A stretch of 64,000 nucleotides of DNA from Altericroceibacterium spongiae (GCF_003610805.1 NZ_RAPF01000003.1:124001-188000), one strand, 5' to 3'. Counted from the stretch's first letter, positions 1 to 9,724 are shown. A program made the numbers and translations. The notes: a model not told the origin generated them from the sequence alone.

Positions 1-798
1 CTTGCCGCCATCGGTGATGACGTAATGGATGCGTGTGCGGTCAGGGATGTGTTCGCGCAGCATATTGACCATATCGTCCATCGCTTCCACGCCATCGAGC
101 GCGGAGCGTCCCTTATCGGGATTACCGGCAGCATGGGCCGAAACGCCGTGAAAGCGGAACTTGCCGCTGATATTGGCGAGGGTGGGGCCTTGCGATGCCG
201 AGTTCGTGTTGCCCGGATGCCAGTGGACCGCGATATCGACATCGTCGAAATAACCGTCACGCACCATAAAGGCCTTGCCCGAACCGCCTTCTTCGGCAGG
301 CGTGCCGTAGACGCGGACTTCGCCGGTGACATTATTGGCCTTCATCCATTCCTTCACCGCGATACCGGCATAGGTGGAAGCGGTGCCGAACAGATTATGC
401 CCGCAGCCATGGCCGGCAATGCCGCCCAGCGATTCCTGCGTGCCTACACCGGCCTTTTGCGAAAGGCCGGGTAAAGCATCATATTCTGCCAGCAGGGCGA
501 TGACCGGGCCATCCCCGTTCTTATAGCTGGCCATGAAAGCGGTCGGCTCTCCGGCAATGCCGGGTGTGATCGAGAAACCTGCCTGTTTCAGCTTTTCCTG
601 CAACAGATCCGAACTTTGGGTTTCCTTATATCCCAGCTCGGCGAAGTTCCAGATGGCGAGTGCGGTGTCCTCGATGGGTTTGGCATCGTCCGTCACAGTC
701 TGGAGAATTTCGCTCTGGTCGGCGCTGCTCAGCTCGGCATGGGCCGGCTGGGCCAGGATCGTCGATGCGGCCAGCACCGCGAGCATCATGCGTTTCAT
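1..798 (-). CDS. M20-family amidohydrolase/peptidase, exported, 3' part cut by window edge
   Basis: Read on the minus strand from ATG at 798, the frame stays open for all 266 codons to base 1, so the C-terminal part lies outside. It begins with a signal peptide (MKRMMLAVLAAS, then a hydrophobic stretch ending AQPAHA). Metal-site motifs of the M20/AbgB amidohydrolases follow: ALLAEYDALPGLS, GHGCGHN, GTPAEEGG and the dimerisation-domain stretch VSAHAAGNPDKGRSALD. The family hydrolyses N-acyl or peptide amide bonds with two metal ions; AbgB cleaves p-aminobenzoyl-glutamate. The export signal implies a periplasmic enzyme. It is the last visible gene of a minus-strand block with a TonB receptor and an M14 peptidase, so a shared peptide or amide substrate is likely but inferred. 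Confidence 0.9.
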   Translation of the reverse strand, partial: MKRMMLAVLAASTILAQPAHAELSSADQSEILQTVTDDAKPIEDTALAIWNFAELGYKETQSSDLLQEKLKQAGFSITPGIAGEPTAFMASYKNGDGPVIALLAEYDALPGLSQKAGVGTQESLGGIAGHGCGHNLFGTASTYAGIAVKEWMKANNVTGEVRVYGTPAEEGGSGKAFMVRDGYFDDVDIAVHWHPGNTNSASQGPTLANISGKFRFHGVSAHAAGNPDKGRSALDGVEAMDDMVNMLREHIPDRTRIHYVITDGGK

Positions 799-844
799 TC
801 CTGCCTCGTTTGAAAATGCAAAAGGTGATGGGATCACCATCACC

Positions 845-878
845 AAAAAGCGCCCGGCGGCAAGGTTGCCGCCGGGCG
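845..878 (-). terminator. Rho-independent terminator after the TonB receptor gene
   Basis: On the minus strand a perfect 13-bp GC-rich stem (arms 851-863 and 866-878) is followed by five T residues (complement of 845-849). It lies just past the stop of the receptor gene at 889 and before the amidohydrolase start at 798, so the two genes are probably separated or only partly read through. Confidence 0.8.
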
Positions 879-888
879 AGGGGGTGGA

Positions 889-3800
889 TCAGAACGACTT
901 TTTCAGACCGACAAAGAAATAGCGGCCCAGAACGTCGTAATTCTGTGCATCATAGTTACCCTGCGTGTTCCCGACCTGCGGTGGTTTGCGGTTGAACAGA
1001 TTGGTAATGCCCACGCGCATTTCGGTTTCGGCAGGCAGCATCACACGGCCATTGAGATCGAAGATGTGGTAGGCTTCGACCCCGCGTGTGGTGCTGTTGG
1101 GATTCACCACCTGGCTGGAGGACTTCATGCTGTCGATGAAGCGCCAGCGCAGACCCAGGCTGGCCTGGCCCAGAGAATAGGTGAGCGACGTCACCGATTT
1201 CCACGTCGGATGCGCCGATCCGGCATTGCTTTCGATCGCCTTGCCGATGCTGCCGGCATAATCATAGGTGGTGGCGCCTGGCAGATCCTGAATTTCGAAA
1301 CTGTCGAGATAGCTCACCGCAGTGTTGATATCGATCCGCCCGCTATTGGCGCCGACACCCAGCTCTTCGAGATCGAGCTGCCAGTCGAGCTGCACATCGA
1401 TCCCGCTGACTGAGAACTGCCCCAGATTGAGCAGTGGCTGAACCGGGTTGAGCGGGACACCGCTATCCGGATTGCGTTCGATCAGCGAGCAGTAATAATT
1501 GTCGGGGTCGAAATTCGGATTGTTGCCGCCCTGATTGAAGCAGAACTGGAACCCCTGGGCGATGGAAAGCGGGCCGACTGCATCCTTTACCTTGATCTTG
1601 TACCAGTCCACGGAGAGCGACAGGCCGCTCAGCATGGGTGAGTAGAAGGGTGAACGGATAACCCCGCCGAAAGAGAATGTATCGGCTTTTTCTTCCTGCA
1701 GATCCGGATTGCCTCCGGTCAGCGCGAAAACCTGTGCGGTGCCGAGCTGATAGGAATTGATCAGCGCATCCGGCACGCCCTGTGCCAGACACAATGCCGC
1801 CACATCGTCCCCGTTCGGGCCCTGACGATAGGAGGAGCGGACATCGCATGGATCGCCTTCGGAGCCAGTCGGGGTGGGGTTGCCGATCCCGACGCTGCCG
1901 GTCGATACCGGTGCGTAGAGCTCGCCCACGCTGGGCGCGCGAATGGCGCGGTTATAGCCGCCCCGGAAGCGCAGCCAGTCCGTGGCCTGCCAGTCCACAT
2001 CCGCCTTGTAGGTGTGCACACCGCCGACCGAACTGTAATCCGAATAGCGATAGCCAAGGTCGAGATCGAGATGCTGAACGAGCGGAATATCCTCCAGCAG
2101 CGGAACCAGCAATTCGGCGAAGAATTCGGTGGTATCGACCGAACCGCCGGCCGGGCGCAGCACGCTGAAGCCGAGCACATCGCTGGTGCCATCGGGCTGA
2201 TTGAGCTGGGCATCGGGCTCGAAATTATAGCTGTTATAGCGATAATCCGCACCCATGGCGAAGCGCACCTGACCTGCCGGCATATCGAACAGGCCACCCT
2301 GCACGCTTCCTTCGACGATCCGCTGCTTCAGCTCATTGGTATTGAGCGTACGGCGATAGATATAATCGACACATTCCTGCGAAGGGGTGACGTTGCCGAA
2401 GGGATTGAAACCGCCTTCGCAATATTCGGTGCCTCCGGTTGGACTGTAGAGCAGGCGTGCCAATGCTGAATCGCTGGCACCGCCGGTCTGTTCATTCTCG
2501 AACTTGGCGCGGCTCACGCTCCCATACACATCCCAGGTCAGATCCCCGATACCGAGATCGCCGGAGAAACCGCCGGTGATCTGATAGACGTCATATGTGT
2601 AGGTCTGAACGCGCGGCCCGAGAATATTGAAAGCCTTGTAAAAGGTGAAATCGCCCGTCGGATCGGGACGGGACGCAAGAATGCTGGCGAAATCGTTGCT
2701 GATGAACGGGTTCGATGCCGGAACGCTCAAGCCATAGACATTGGAGGCCAGTGTCGGGTTGCCGGTCGCCACGCTTTCATAATTCACATAGCTGAACTGC
2801 AGGAAGGAGCGGATGCTGTCGGTCAGTTCGTAATCGACATTGCCGAAGACCGTGTAGCGTTCCAGATCCGCCTGCAATGCACCGTCGGCATAGCCATAAT
2901 TGATCTGCTGGCTGTTGGGACCGCTATCGACGATATAGGCTTCATCGGTTTCCGGATCGCGGAAATTCTGCACCGGAACGCCCGATGTGGTGAAGAGCGT
3001 CTGATCGGTATTGAAACCGATCTGCCCGGTGTAGAAACCGTCGCTGCCGGAAATCGGATCGAAACCGTAACCGGCAAAAACCGAATTGACAGCATCGATG
3101 GTCGGGCGGTTGGCACCGAAGATCGTATTGCCCTGCGGGATCGTGGCGAGGCCCGGTGTCGTGCGGCGGAAGAAGTAATAATCCCGATCGCCTTCCAGCG
3201 CGCGCCAGCGCTTCGTGTAATCGACCGAGAGAACCGCATTGCCGCGGCCATCGGCGAAATTGCCGCCCAGCGTACCGTTAATGCGGAAGCTGTCCCCATC
3301 GCCATAATCGCTGATACCATATTGCGTGCCGACAGTCAGACCTTTGAAGTCACGCTTAAGGCGAAAGTTTACCACACCGGCGGTCGCGTCCGAACCGTAA
3401 GTGGTGGATGCGCCGCCCGTAATGACCTCGACATTTTCGATCAGGGCTTCGGGAATAATGTTCAGATCGACAGAGCCATCCGGGTTGGAAGGCTGCATAC
3501 GCCGCCCGTCGAGCAGCAGCAGAGTGCGCTTGGAGCCGAGGCCGCGCAGACTGGCATAAGCCTGACCGCCATTGAGGCTGGTGCTGGTGCTGCGTGTGTT
3601 GGACTGGCCGAAAGAACCGGTGAATTGCGGCAATTGGGCCAGAGCCCGTTCCACCGTTACCTGACCCGAATTTTCGATGGCTTCTTCACCGACCGATACG
3701 ATCGGGCTGTTGGCCTGATAGTCGGGCCGCGCAATGCGCGAGCCGGTAACGACGATTTCCGGCGATGAAGCATTGGCCGATGGCTCTTCCGTATCGGGTG

Positions 3801-3894
3801 CTTCAACCTGTGCATGAGCTGTTTGTGCGAATAATGTGGCAAAGGCGCTTCCGCATAAGAGCATAGTGCGCCGCGACCCGGTGAAACGATTCAT
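889..3894 (-). CDS. TonB-dependent outer-membrane receptor
   Basis: About 1,001 residues. ATG at 3894 is preferred over the in-frame TTG at 3900 because AAGGGGG sits at proper distance before it. A signal peptide ends near TAHAQ. A TonB-box-like stretch EIVVTGSRI precedes a plug domain (SLRGLGSKRTLLLLDGRR, ITGGASTTYGSDATAGVVNF). A long beta-barrel follows and ends in the aromatic-terminated YFFVGLKKSF, as expected for outer-membrane insertion. Such receptors import large or scarce substrates using energy from TonB-ExbBD. Neighbours are two exported hydrolases, an amidohydrolase and a carboxypeptidase, which suggests an oligopeptide or amide-linked ligand rather than a siderophore; this is inference. 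Confidence 0.93.
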   Translation of the reverse strand: MNRFTGSRRTMLLCGSAFATLFAQTAHAQVEAPDTEEPSANASSPEIVVTGSRIARPDYQANSPIVSVGEEAIENSGQVTVERALAQLPQFTGSFGQSNTRSTSTSLNGGQAYASLRGLGSKRTLLLLDGRRMQPSNPDGSVDLNIIPEALIENVEVITGGASTTYGSDATAGVVNFRLKRDFKGLTVGTQYGISDYGDGDSFRINGTLGGNFADGRGNAVLSVDYTKRWRALEGDRDYYFFRRTTPGLATIPQGNTIFGANRPTIDAVNSVFAGYGFDPISGSDGFYTGQIGFNTDQTLFTTSGVPVQNFRDPETDEAYIVDSGPNSQQINYGYADGALQADLERYTVFGNVDYELTDSIRSFLQFSYVNYESVATGNPTLASNVYGLSVPASNPFISNDFASILASRPDPTGDFTFYKAFNILGPRVQTYTYDVYQITGGFSGDLGIGDLTWDVYGSVSRAKFENEQTGGASDSALARLLYSPTGGTEYCEGGFNPFGNVTPSQECVDYIYRRTLNTNELKQRIVEGSVQGGLFDMPAGQVRFAMGADYRYNSYNFEPDAQLNQPDGTSDVLGFSVLRPAGGSVDTTEFFAELLVPLLEDIPLVQHLDLDLGYRYSDYSSVGGVHTYKADVDWQATDWLRFRGGYNRAIRAPSVGELYAPVSTGSVGIGNPTPTGSEGDPCDVRSSYRQGPNGDDVAALCLAQGVPDALINSYQLGTAQVFALTGGNPDLQEEKADTFSFGGVIRSPFYSPMLSGLSLSVDWYKIKVKDAVGPLSIAQGFQFCFNQGGNNPNFDPDNYYCSLIERNPDSGVPLNPVQPLLNLGQFSVSGIDVQLDWQLDLEELGVGANSGRIDINTAVSYLDSFEIQDLPGATTYDYAGSIGKAIESNAGSAHPTWKSVTSLTYSLGQASLGLRWRFIDSMKSSSQVVNPNSTTRGVEAYHIFDLNGRVMLPAETEMRVGITNLFNRKPPQVGNTQGNYDAQNYDVLGRYFFVGLKKSF

Positions 3895-3989
3895 TCCCAA
3901 ATCCCCCTTGTTGCTAGGAATATGTCGTAGTCCCGAGAATTGACGCAGTGCAGCGAAAGCCCCTCACTTCAAAATTTCAATTTTATTTC

Positions 3990-4022
3990 AAAAAATGGGG
4001 CCGGACATTGCTGCCCGGCCCC
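3990..4022 (-). terminator. Rho-independent terminator after the M14 peptidase gene
   Basis: On the minus strand an 8-bp stem GGGGCCGG/CCGGCCCC with a 10-nt loop is followed by six T residues (complement of 3990-3995). It separates the peptidase gene (stop at 4052) from the receptor gene, whose promoter must lie in about 3900-3990. Confidence 0.8.
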
Positions 4023-4051
4023 AACTCTTTCGCGGAGTGTCAAAGAGGGGG

Positions 4052-6844
4052 TTAGTCTTCCGCGCTGGCCGGGCCATAGAACAGCCCGTTAAACAGGAAT
4101 TTGAAAGTCGCATAAGGCTGCGCGCGCTGGGTGATTTCCGGCCCCATCATAAAGATTTTGCCATCGCCCAGATCGGTATCGAATACGGCGACCGTATCCT
4201 TCAATCGTTCCTGACCCAGTGCCCAGCCGCTATGCAGCGGCGTAGCAGTGTCGAACCAGGAAACCGGTGCTGCACCGTTACCCTTGGCCTGGAAAGACTG
4301 GCTGTTGGCAAAGAACAGATCGACAGTGTCAGGCATCCCGAAGGCCAGCGGCTGGCTATTATCGACATGCGCCGTCACCAGCGAGCCGGGAATATAGAAT
4401 TCGCGGCGGTCGAGGATTTTGCGCTGATTGCCATCCTCTTCGTAAAGCGCTGCTTCCACCGGTGCGCCGATCAGTTCGGCAAGCCTGTTTGCGCTGCCTA
4501 CAGTGATGACCGTGCCACCTTCGCGAGCGAAAGTGGCAATAGCCGGCACGGTGGTATCCTGTGTGATTTCTCCGAGCCAGGGACGATATTCGGCAGGAAT
4601 ATCTTTGGGGTCCGGCTGATCGGCTTCGCGCGGGGCACGATAAAGGCTGTCTTCATCGCCCGGCACCGTGCCATCGGCAAAGATGAGAACATCGTATTTG
4701 TCCTTCAGATCGCCCTTGTCGAGTTCCTGCGGATAGACGATCGAGAAGGGAAATTCATATTGTTCGAGCAGCCAGCGGGTCCAGCCTGCCGGGATATTGC
4801 CGCCATATTTATCGACCAGCCCGATACGGGGCTTGGTGAGTGCCATTGTGTCTGCCGAAGGCGCCGTCGCAACCCCGAAAGCGTCCAAACCCAAATCCGC
4901 AGCCGCACTGGCCATGACTTTCTGCGCGCCGGCCGAATTGGGCACCCAGATGGCACCGGGCTGAAAATTGCGGCCTGCTGCATCGATCGGTTGCATCACC
5001 CATGAAACAGGCACACCGGCTTCCTGAAGGCGATTGGTCAGAATGAAACTGTTATTGGCCGTGTGCGGTACAAGCCAGCCTGCCCCGGCCGATCCTTCAA
5101 TTTTACCGGCGGGTGTATCGATCAGACCCGGTACGTGCGCGAACGGCCCGTCAAACCCTTCCAGAATACGATCGAAATCCACACCCATCTGGAAAGCGAG
5201 TGTATAACCTGTGATGTCGTAAGGCGCTTTGGGCGGGCCGCCGGGATATTCGAAATCATGCGGGTGATCCTGCGGCTCGAACATGTCCAGCACATGCGGA
5301 CGATAAGCCTGTGCGGTTTTCACGATATAAGAACCTGCCGGATAGGTCTTGCCTTCCACGGTGAAACTTCCGGTCGCCTTTTCCACATCCACGCCATTTT
5401 TGATAAGCGCATTGAGAAAAGCCACGACCGTCGGCATGTCCGTTTGTCCGGCAGGAATGATGTAACCGCGCGGATCGCGATTTTCCGGCTTTTGCAGCTC
5501 GGAATAGAGACTGGAGGCCACACGTCCGCGAGAGCGCCAGGGATTGATCCCCTCTTCTTCAGGGGGCGGGCCGTCGCCGGCCGCTTCCTTCAGCGCATCG
5601 ACATCCTTGGGTGTGATCGTCCAGCTATCCTGTTCGCCCTTCCGGATATTGGCGGCGCCCATCTTGTAGATGTTGAGCAGCAGACGCTCCCGGTTGCGCG
5701 ATGCGTAATCGAGTACCGCCCGGTTCAGGAACCACTGATATTCGAGACTGTCCTTCAGATGCCATTCCTGCGGGGCAATCGGCATCGGCTCGTCATTGCG
5801 GGCCAATTGTGTGTCCGGGATCAGCGGAATGCGCTCCGGCGTCGGACCGCCGATAATTTCGGTCAGCAGGCCCACTGCATTGTGGAAATAGGCGATCGAG
5901 CGGAACATGCCATTATGCCATGTGGAATAAGGGGCCACGCTGCGCTTGCCCGAACCCGGCTTATTTTCCGATACGAGGCGGCTGTGCATTGTCGAGCCGA
6001 CTTCGTCCAGCGTGGTCATGACCAGCGGATTATAGTTGTAGTTGAACGGATCGCGGAAAGGCGGAACGAACACAACCATGCCCGCCGGGCCGGTCTGGTG
6101 CTGATTGAAAATGATCTGCGGGAACCATTCGCGGAACATGACGCGATTGGCATTTTCGGTTTCCGGCATCTGCGACATGAAACTGTCGCGATTATTATCG
6201 TGGCCGACATATTTCTGGTAAAGGCGCGGGATCGAACCGAATTCACGCTGCTTCGGATCATCCTTGCGCATATACCAGTCGGCGACAAGTTGCAGGCCGT
6301 CAGGATTGTCATGCGGGAAAAGCATGATGACATCGTCCAGCTCACGCAGGGTTTCGGGATCGTTCTGGCTCAGCAGGCGATAAAGCACATGGATCTGGCT
6401 TTGTGTGGTGACAGTTTCGGTCGCATGAAGCCCTGCATCGATCCACACGACGGCCTTGCCCTTCGCCGCGAGCGCTTTGGCTTCATCCTCGCTCAGCCCG
6501 TCGGCCTTGGCCAGACGCCGGGCAATATCGCGATATTCATCCAGTTTTGCCAGATTTTCCGGCGAGGAAACGATGGCCATCCACTGATCGCGCCCTTCGG
6601 CGGTTTTGCCGATATTGACCAGTTTCATCCGGTCGGACTGCTGGTTCAGCAGTTTCAGATAGGCTTCATATTGCGTGTAATTGGCGAGGAAGTAATCGCT
6701 GCCCGGTTCCTGTGGAAAGGCATCGGCCGGTGCGGTAATACCCAGACTGTTGCTGCCTGAAATATGCTCTTCCTGAGCAAAAGCCGTAACCGGCTGAAGT
6801 GCCAGTCCGATAATGGCTGCGCCGCAAAACAGAAAGTGTTTCAT
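4052..6844 (-). CDS. Secreted M14-family zinc carboxypeptidase
   Basis: 930 residues from ATG at 6844, which begins a clear signal peptide (MKHFLFCGAAIIGLALQ, cut near AFA-QEE). A start 12 codons upstream would bury the signal. The M14 zinc site is visible: H140 and E143 in GLHATET, and a third histidine about H249 in FNQHQTG. The probable catalytic glutamate is in LLTEIIGG. M14 enzymes remove C-terminal residues from peptides. At over 900 residues this belongs to the large multidomain bacterial type; the second half has no recognised catalytic motif and could be a substrate-binding or Rossmann-like domain. It lies 103 bp after the TPR/oxygenase gene on the same strand and may be cotranscribed with it. 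Confidence 0.88.
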   Translation of the reverse strand: MKHFLFCGAAIIGLALQPVTAFAQEEHISGSNSLGITAPADAFPQEPGSDYFLANYTQYEAYLKLLNQQSDRMKLVNIGKTAEGRDQWMAIVSSPENLAKLDEYRDIARRLAKADGLSEDEAKALAAKGKAVVWIDAGLHATETVTTQSQIHVLYRLLSQNDPETLRELDDVIMLFPHDNPDGLQLVADWYMRKDDPKQREFGSIPRLYQKYVGHDNNRDSFMSQMPETENANRVMFREWFPQIIFNQHQTGPAGMVVFVPPFRDPFNYNYNPLVMTTLDEVGSTMHSRLVSENKPGSGKRSVAPYSTWHNGMFRSIAYFHNAVGLLTEIIGGPTPERIPLIPDTQLARNDEPMPIAPQEWHLKDSLEYQWFLNRAVLDYASRNRERLLLNIYKMGAANIRKGEQDSWTITPKDVDALKEAAGDGPPPEEEGINPWRSRGRVASSLYSELQKPENRDPRGYIIPAGQTDMPTVVAFLNALIKNGVDVEKATGSFTVEGKTYPAGSYIVKTAQAYRPHVLDMFEPQDHPHDFEYPGGPPKAPYDITGYTLAFQMGVDFDRILEGFDGPFAHVPGLIDTPAGKIEGSAGAGWLVPHTANNSFILTNRLQEAGVPVSWVMQPIDAAGRNFQPGAIWVPNSAGAQKVMASAAADLGLDAFGVATAPSADTMALTKPRIGLVDKYGGNIPAGWTRWLLEQYEFPFSIVYPQELDKGDLKDKYDVLIFADGTVPGDEDSLYRAPREADQPDPKDIPAEYRPWLGEITQDTTVPAIATFAREGGTVITVGSANRLAELIGAPVEAALYEEDGNQRKILDRREFYIPGSLVTAHVDNSQPLAFGMPDTVDLFFANSQSFQAKGNGAAPVSWFDTATPLHSGWALGQERLKDTVAVFDTDLGDGKIFMMGPEITQRAQPYATFKFLFNGLFYGPASAED

Positions 6845-6947
6845 TATTCCCCCTCGCATTTGCATGGTTTCGGCCCACAAGAAGCCCTGATCGAATAGAC
6901 GGAACCGAAAGCAACATCCTCACTCCCGGTCTGCACTTAAAGATTAT

Positions 6948-8360
6948 TTATTCGCCCGGCATGATGTCGAAAGCGATCGTCAGGCGTTTCTGATGGCCGG
7001 AAAACAGCTCTGTGCCGTGCCACAGATAGCTCGGGAAAATGGCCAGCATACCCGGTTCGGGGCGAATGTGATGGAAAGGCGCCAGTTGCGGGCGAGTGGG
7101 AATGCCTGGCCGTCCGAAAGCGAGCCAGCCTTCTTTTCCCTGCCCGATGGTCTGGGGCAGATCGACATAAAAGGCAGAGGACATCCAGCCCTGCGGATGC
7201 ACGTGATCGACATGAAACCCGCCGGGGGAAAGCGCTACCGACCATGCCGGGCCGAAACGAAACCGTCCGTTGGAGCGCATTCGCACCGGGTCTTTGCCCG
7301 GGCCGAGCGCGGCAATATGGCGCTCGATCACCGGGTGCAATGCGCGAAACAGTGCCTGAATAGCCGGATCGGTAGATTGCGTCAGATCTTCCTGCGTCTG
7401 ACTGCCGTGACGCAGCGACTGATCGAGCGGATGGCTCGCCCATGGATGCCGCCTGAGCAGTGCCGTTTTGAGATCGCCGAGATAGGCAGACAGGTCACTC
7501 CAGCCCTCGGGCGTTGCAATCGTTCCGGTCGATATCAGACCGGGTGCCGTGCAAAACAGGGCGTGGCGCGGATCGCCTTTCATGCGCCAGGCGGTGGTGA
7601 GCAATGCGACGATACCCTGATCGCCGGGATGGGCCTGCAAAATACGGATGGCGAGCTGCTCGGCTTCATCCACTCGTCCGCAATGGAGCAGTGCTTCCAG
7701 AGCAGCCTTGGCCGCACTGTGCGATGTTCTGTCGCATTCCAGCGCCTGACTGGCAAAAGTGAGCTGCGCATCGGCCTTGCCCTGCTGTCCGGCAATGTGC
7801 GACTGCACGATCCGCAGACCGGCTTGTCGGGGAGCCAGCTCCACTGCGCGGGCTATTGCCGCGGCAGCCTCTTCCGGCAGATCGGCCGACAGGAGAAGCT
7901 GCGCTTTCAGTTCCAGCAGGTCGGCACTGGCCGGATTGCGAAGAATCTCCCGGTCGAGTCTCTGTGAAGCCTGTGCGATGTCGCCGGTAAGCATCCAGCG
8001 CAGTTGCGCAAGATCGTGATGTGCTTCCCGGTAAGCGGGACGTGCGGCAAGGGCTTGTTCGAAGCTGTCCTCCGCCGCAGTCAGATCGCCTTTCCCTTGT
8101 TGCGCCCGCGCCAGAACCAGCAGGCTTTCCGCAGCTCCCCGGCCCAGACGGACTGCTTGCAGCGCCCATGTTTCGGATTCGACGAAACATGACATATCGC
8201 CGAGCATGGCCGCCAGATTGTGCGCTATGGCAGCGTTATCGGGAGCCTGCGCCGCGGCTTTGCGATACAGTGCGAGTGCTTCTTTCATACGCCCTGCTGC
8301 GCGTGCATGGCGCGCCTGTGCAAGGAGTTCGTCCGGGAGGAGCCGTGCAGGCATTGTCAT
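6948..8360 (-). CDS. TPR protein with C-terminal 2OG-Fe(II) oxygenase domain
   Basis: 470 residues. Residues about 1-260 are helical tetratricopeptide-like repeats (for example QARHARAAGRMKEALALYRK). The C-terminal ~200 residues fit the 2-oxoglutarate/Fe(II) oxygenase family that carries an HxHP motif (FHVDHVHPQGWMSSAFYVDL), with a distal histidine in YLWHGTELF and an arginine in QKRLTIAF for 2-oxoglutarate. The family is predicted to hydroxylate a protein or peptide; the substrate is unknown. The start overlaps the stop of the cyclophilin gene by 4 bp (ATGA), so the two are translationally coupled. There is no signal peptide, so it acts in the cytoplasm, unlike its exported neighbours. Confidence 0.85.
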   Translation of the reverse strand: MTMPARLLPDELLAQARHARAAGRMKEALALYRKAAAQAPDNAAIAHNLAAMLGDMSCFVESETWALQAVRLGRGAAESLLVLARAQQGKGDLTAAEDSFEQALAARPAYREAHHDLAQLRWMLTGDIAQASQRLDREILRNPASADLLELKAQLLLSADLPEEAAAAIARAVELAPRQAGLRIVQSHIAGQQGKADAQLTFASQALECDRTSHSAAKAALEALLHCGRVDEAEQLAIRILQAHPGDQGIVALLTTAWRMKGDPRHALFCTAPGLISTGTIATPEGWSDLSAYLGDLKTALLRRHPWASHPLDQSLRHGSQTQEDLTQSTDPAIQALFRALHPVIERHIAALGPGKDPVRMRSNGRFRFGPAWSVALSPGGFHVDHVHPQGWMSSAFYVDLPQTIGQGKEGWLAFGRPGIPTRPQLAPFHHIRPEPGMLAIFPSYLWHGTELFSGHQKRLTIAFDIMPGE

Positions 8361-9322
8361 TCGGCTGATGCGCCCGTTTTGCGTGCGCGAATGGGGACGG
8401 GCACATTGCAGACATCCACACCATGGGCCGGAACATGGTAAAAATCGTCGTGCCGTGCAGCCCTCAGCGCGAAGTAGTGGGCAAAACTATCGCTGTCGTC
8501 GGTCATGAATTCGAAAGCGGGCCGATCGGCTTCGGGCAATTGCGAAGCCAGCCTCACAGACCGGATAGGAACGCGCATGGCCGGATCGGCATAGGTCCCC
8601 GCCGGACCTTTCCCCCGTGGTAAGGTCGAGAGATAGGTCATGCCTTCAATGACCCGTCCGACCACTGCCACATTGCGGTCGAGCTGCCGTGGTGCATGGC
8701 CGATTACCGTATAGAGTTCGGCACCCGAGCCGGTATCGGGCGAAAGGTTGCGCGCTACGCCTACCGAGCCATAACAATGGACCGGCCAGCGCGATGTTCC
8801 GTCGCTTGCCAGCGGCCAACCATCGATAATCTGCGCCACAGGGGCGTAGGAGTCGCACAGGGCCTGCGGTGTCTCAGCCTTGTCGCAGGATAAGGATATG
8901 GCTTTGCCAAGAGGCGTGATATATTCGCTTTCGGGAATATCGCGCAGACTGTCCGGCAGCGGTTTGGTTTCTTCGGCATCGCCCCATTGGGTTACCCAAT
9001 TATCGACCACACGATAAACGCTCGTACCATCCCACCAATGCGCTTTTGCCAGCTTGCGGATATTATCGACCCAGCCCTGCGAATAGGGCGAGGGAACCAG
9101 CTGGATGACAATTTGCCTTGACGAGCCGTCTTTCGCCGGCGCCAATGTCATCACCAGCAACTCATCGGCGGGAATGGCCTGCCAGTCCCCGGCGGGAGAC
9201 GCAGCCACAATTGCATCGGGTGTAGCTGGCCCCGTCTCTGCGGCATGAGCGGCCGGAACGGTCAGCAGAGCAAAAGTTGCGCAAGCGAAGGCGCCTGCCC
9301 GGCGCGGGGAAAAGATCGTCAT
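8357..9322 (-). CDS. Exported cyclophilin-type peptidyl-prolyl isomerase
   Basis: 322 residues from ATG at 9322, chosen because it gives a signal peptide (MTIFSPRRAGAFACATFALL, ending AHA). Upstream in-frame starts would add a non-signal leader. A cyclophilin fold is suggested by VIQLVPSPYSQGW, WDGTSVYRVVDNWVTQWGD, and later ELYTVIGHAPRQLDRNVAVVGRVIEGM. Cyclophilins speed proline cis-trans isomerisation during folding; export places this one in the periplasm. It is longer than single-domain cyclophilins (about 160-190 residues), with inserts and a C-terminal extension, and activity is not assured. It is the first gene of an operon with the TPR/2OG gene and possibly the M14 peptidase. Confidence 0.82.
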   Translation of the reverse strand: MTIFSPRRAGAFACATFALLTVPAAHAAETGPATPDAIVAASPAGDWQAIPADELLVMTLAPAKDGSSRQIVIQLVPSPYSQGWVDNIRKLAKAHWWDGTSVYRVVDNWVTQWGDAEETKPLPDSLRDIPESEYITPLGKAISLSCDKAETPQALCDSYAPVAQIIDGWPLASDGTSRWPVHCYGSVGVARNLSPDTGSGAELYTVIGHAPRQLDRNVAVVGRVIEGMTYLSTLPRGKGPAGTYADPAMRVPIRSVRLASQLPEADRPAFEFMTDDSDSFAHYFALRAARHDDFYHVPAHGVDVCNVPVPIRARKTGASAE

Positions 9323-9463
9323 GGACAGGCAGCATGCCACTGGAACAGCTGCTCGGCAATTCTCCAAGGAAGGGGAAATTTTCAAAATTTATGCGAAAAG
9401 GATCGGGGACGTCTTGCACAACCGCTTCCCGCCCGCTAGGGGCCAGCGCTCGCACAGGCATGC

Positions 9464-9554
9464 GGAGCGGTGGCCGAGTGGTCGAAGGCGCACGCCTGGA
9501 AAGTGTGTATACGGTAACCCCGTATCGAGGGTTCGAATCCCTCCCGCTCCGCCA
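9464..9554 (+). tRNA. tRNA-Ser, anticodon GGA
   Basis: A complete cloverleaf can be folded. Acceptor stem GGAGCGG pairs CCGCTCC, the anticodon stem is CACGC/GTGTG around loop CTGGAAA (anticodon GGA, 9498-9500), a long variable arm (ATACGG/CCGTAT) is typical of class II tRNA-Ser, the T arm contains GTTCGAATC, and CCA is encoded. It reads UCC and UCU codons. A decayed integrase lies about 170 bp downstream, so the 3' end was probably an integration site. Confidence 0.97.
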
Positions 9555-9724
9555 ATTACCCATTCACCAGTGTTCATAGTCAACCGCCGAAAGGCGCGGT
9601 TTTCTGAGGCTTTTCGGTCCGTATGTATCCATCCGTGTTCGTTGATATTCGCCCACAGCCTCGCTAAAATGTGGGGAGATATCCAAGTGTGAGGAAGCGT
9701 CCCCACATTGTTTGGGGAGCTGAC

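Noticed and set aside
5063-6760. 565-residue open frame on the plus strand
   Set aside because: It is fully antisense to the M14 peptidase gene, shows no family motif and has the His/Arg/Ile-rich make-up of a shadow frame.
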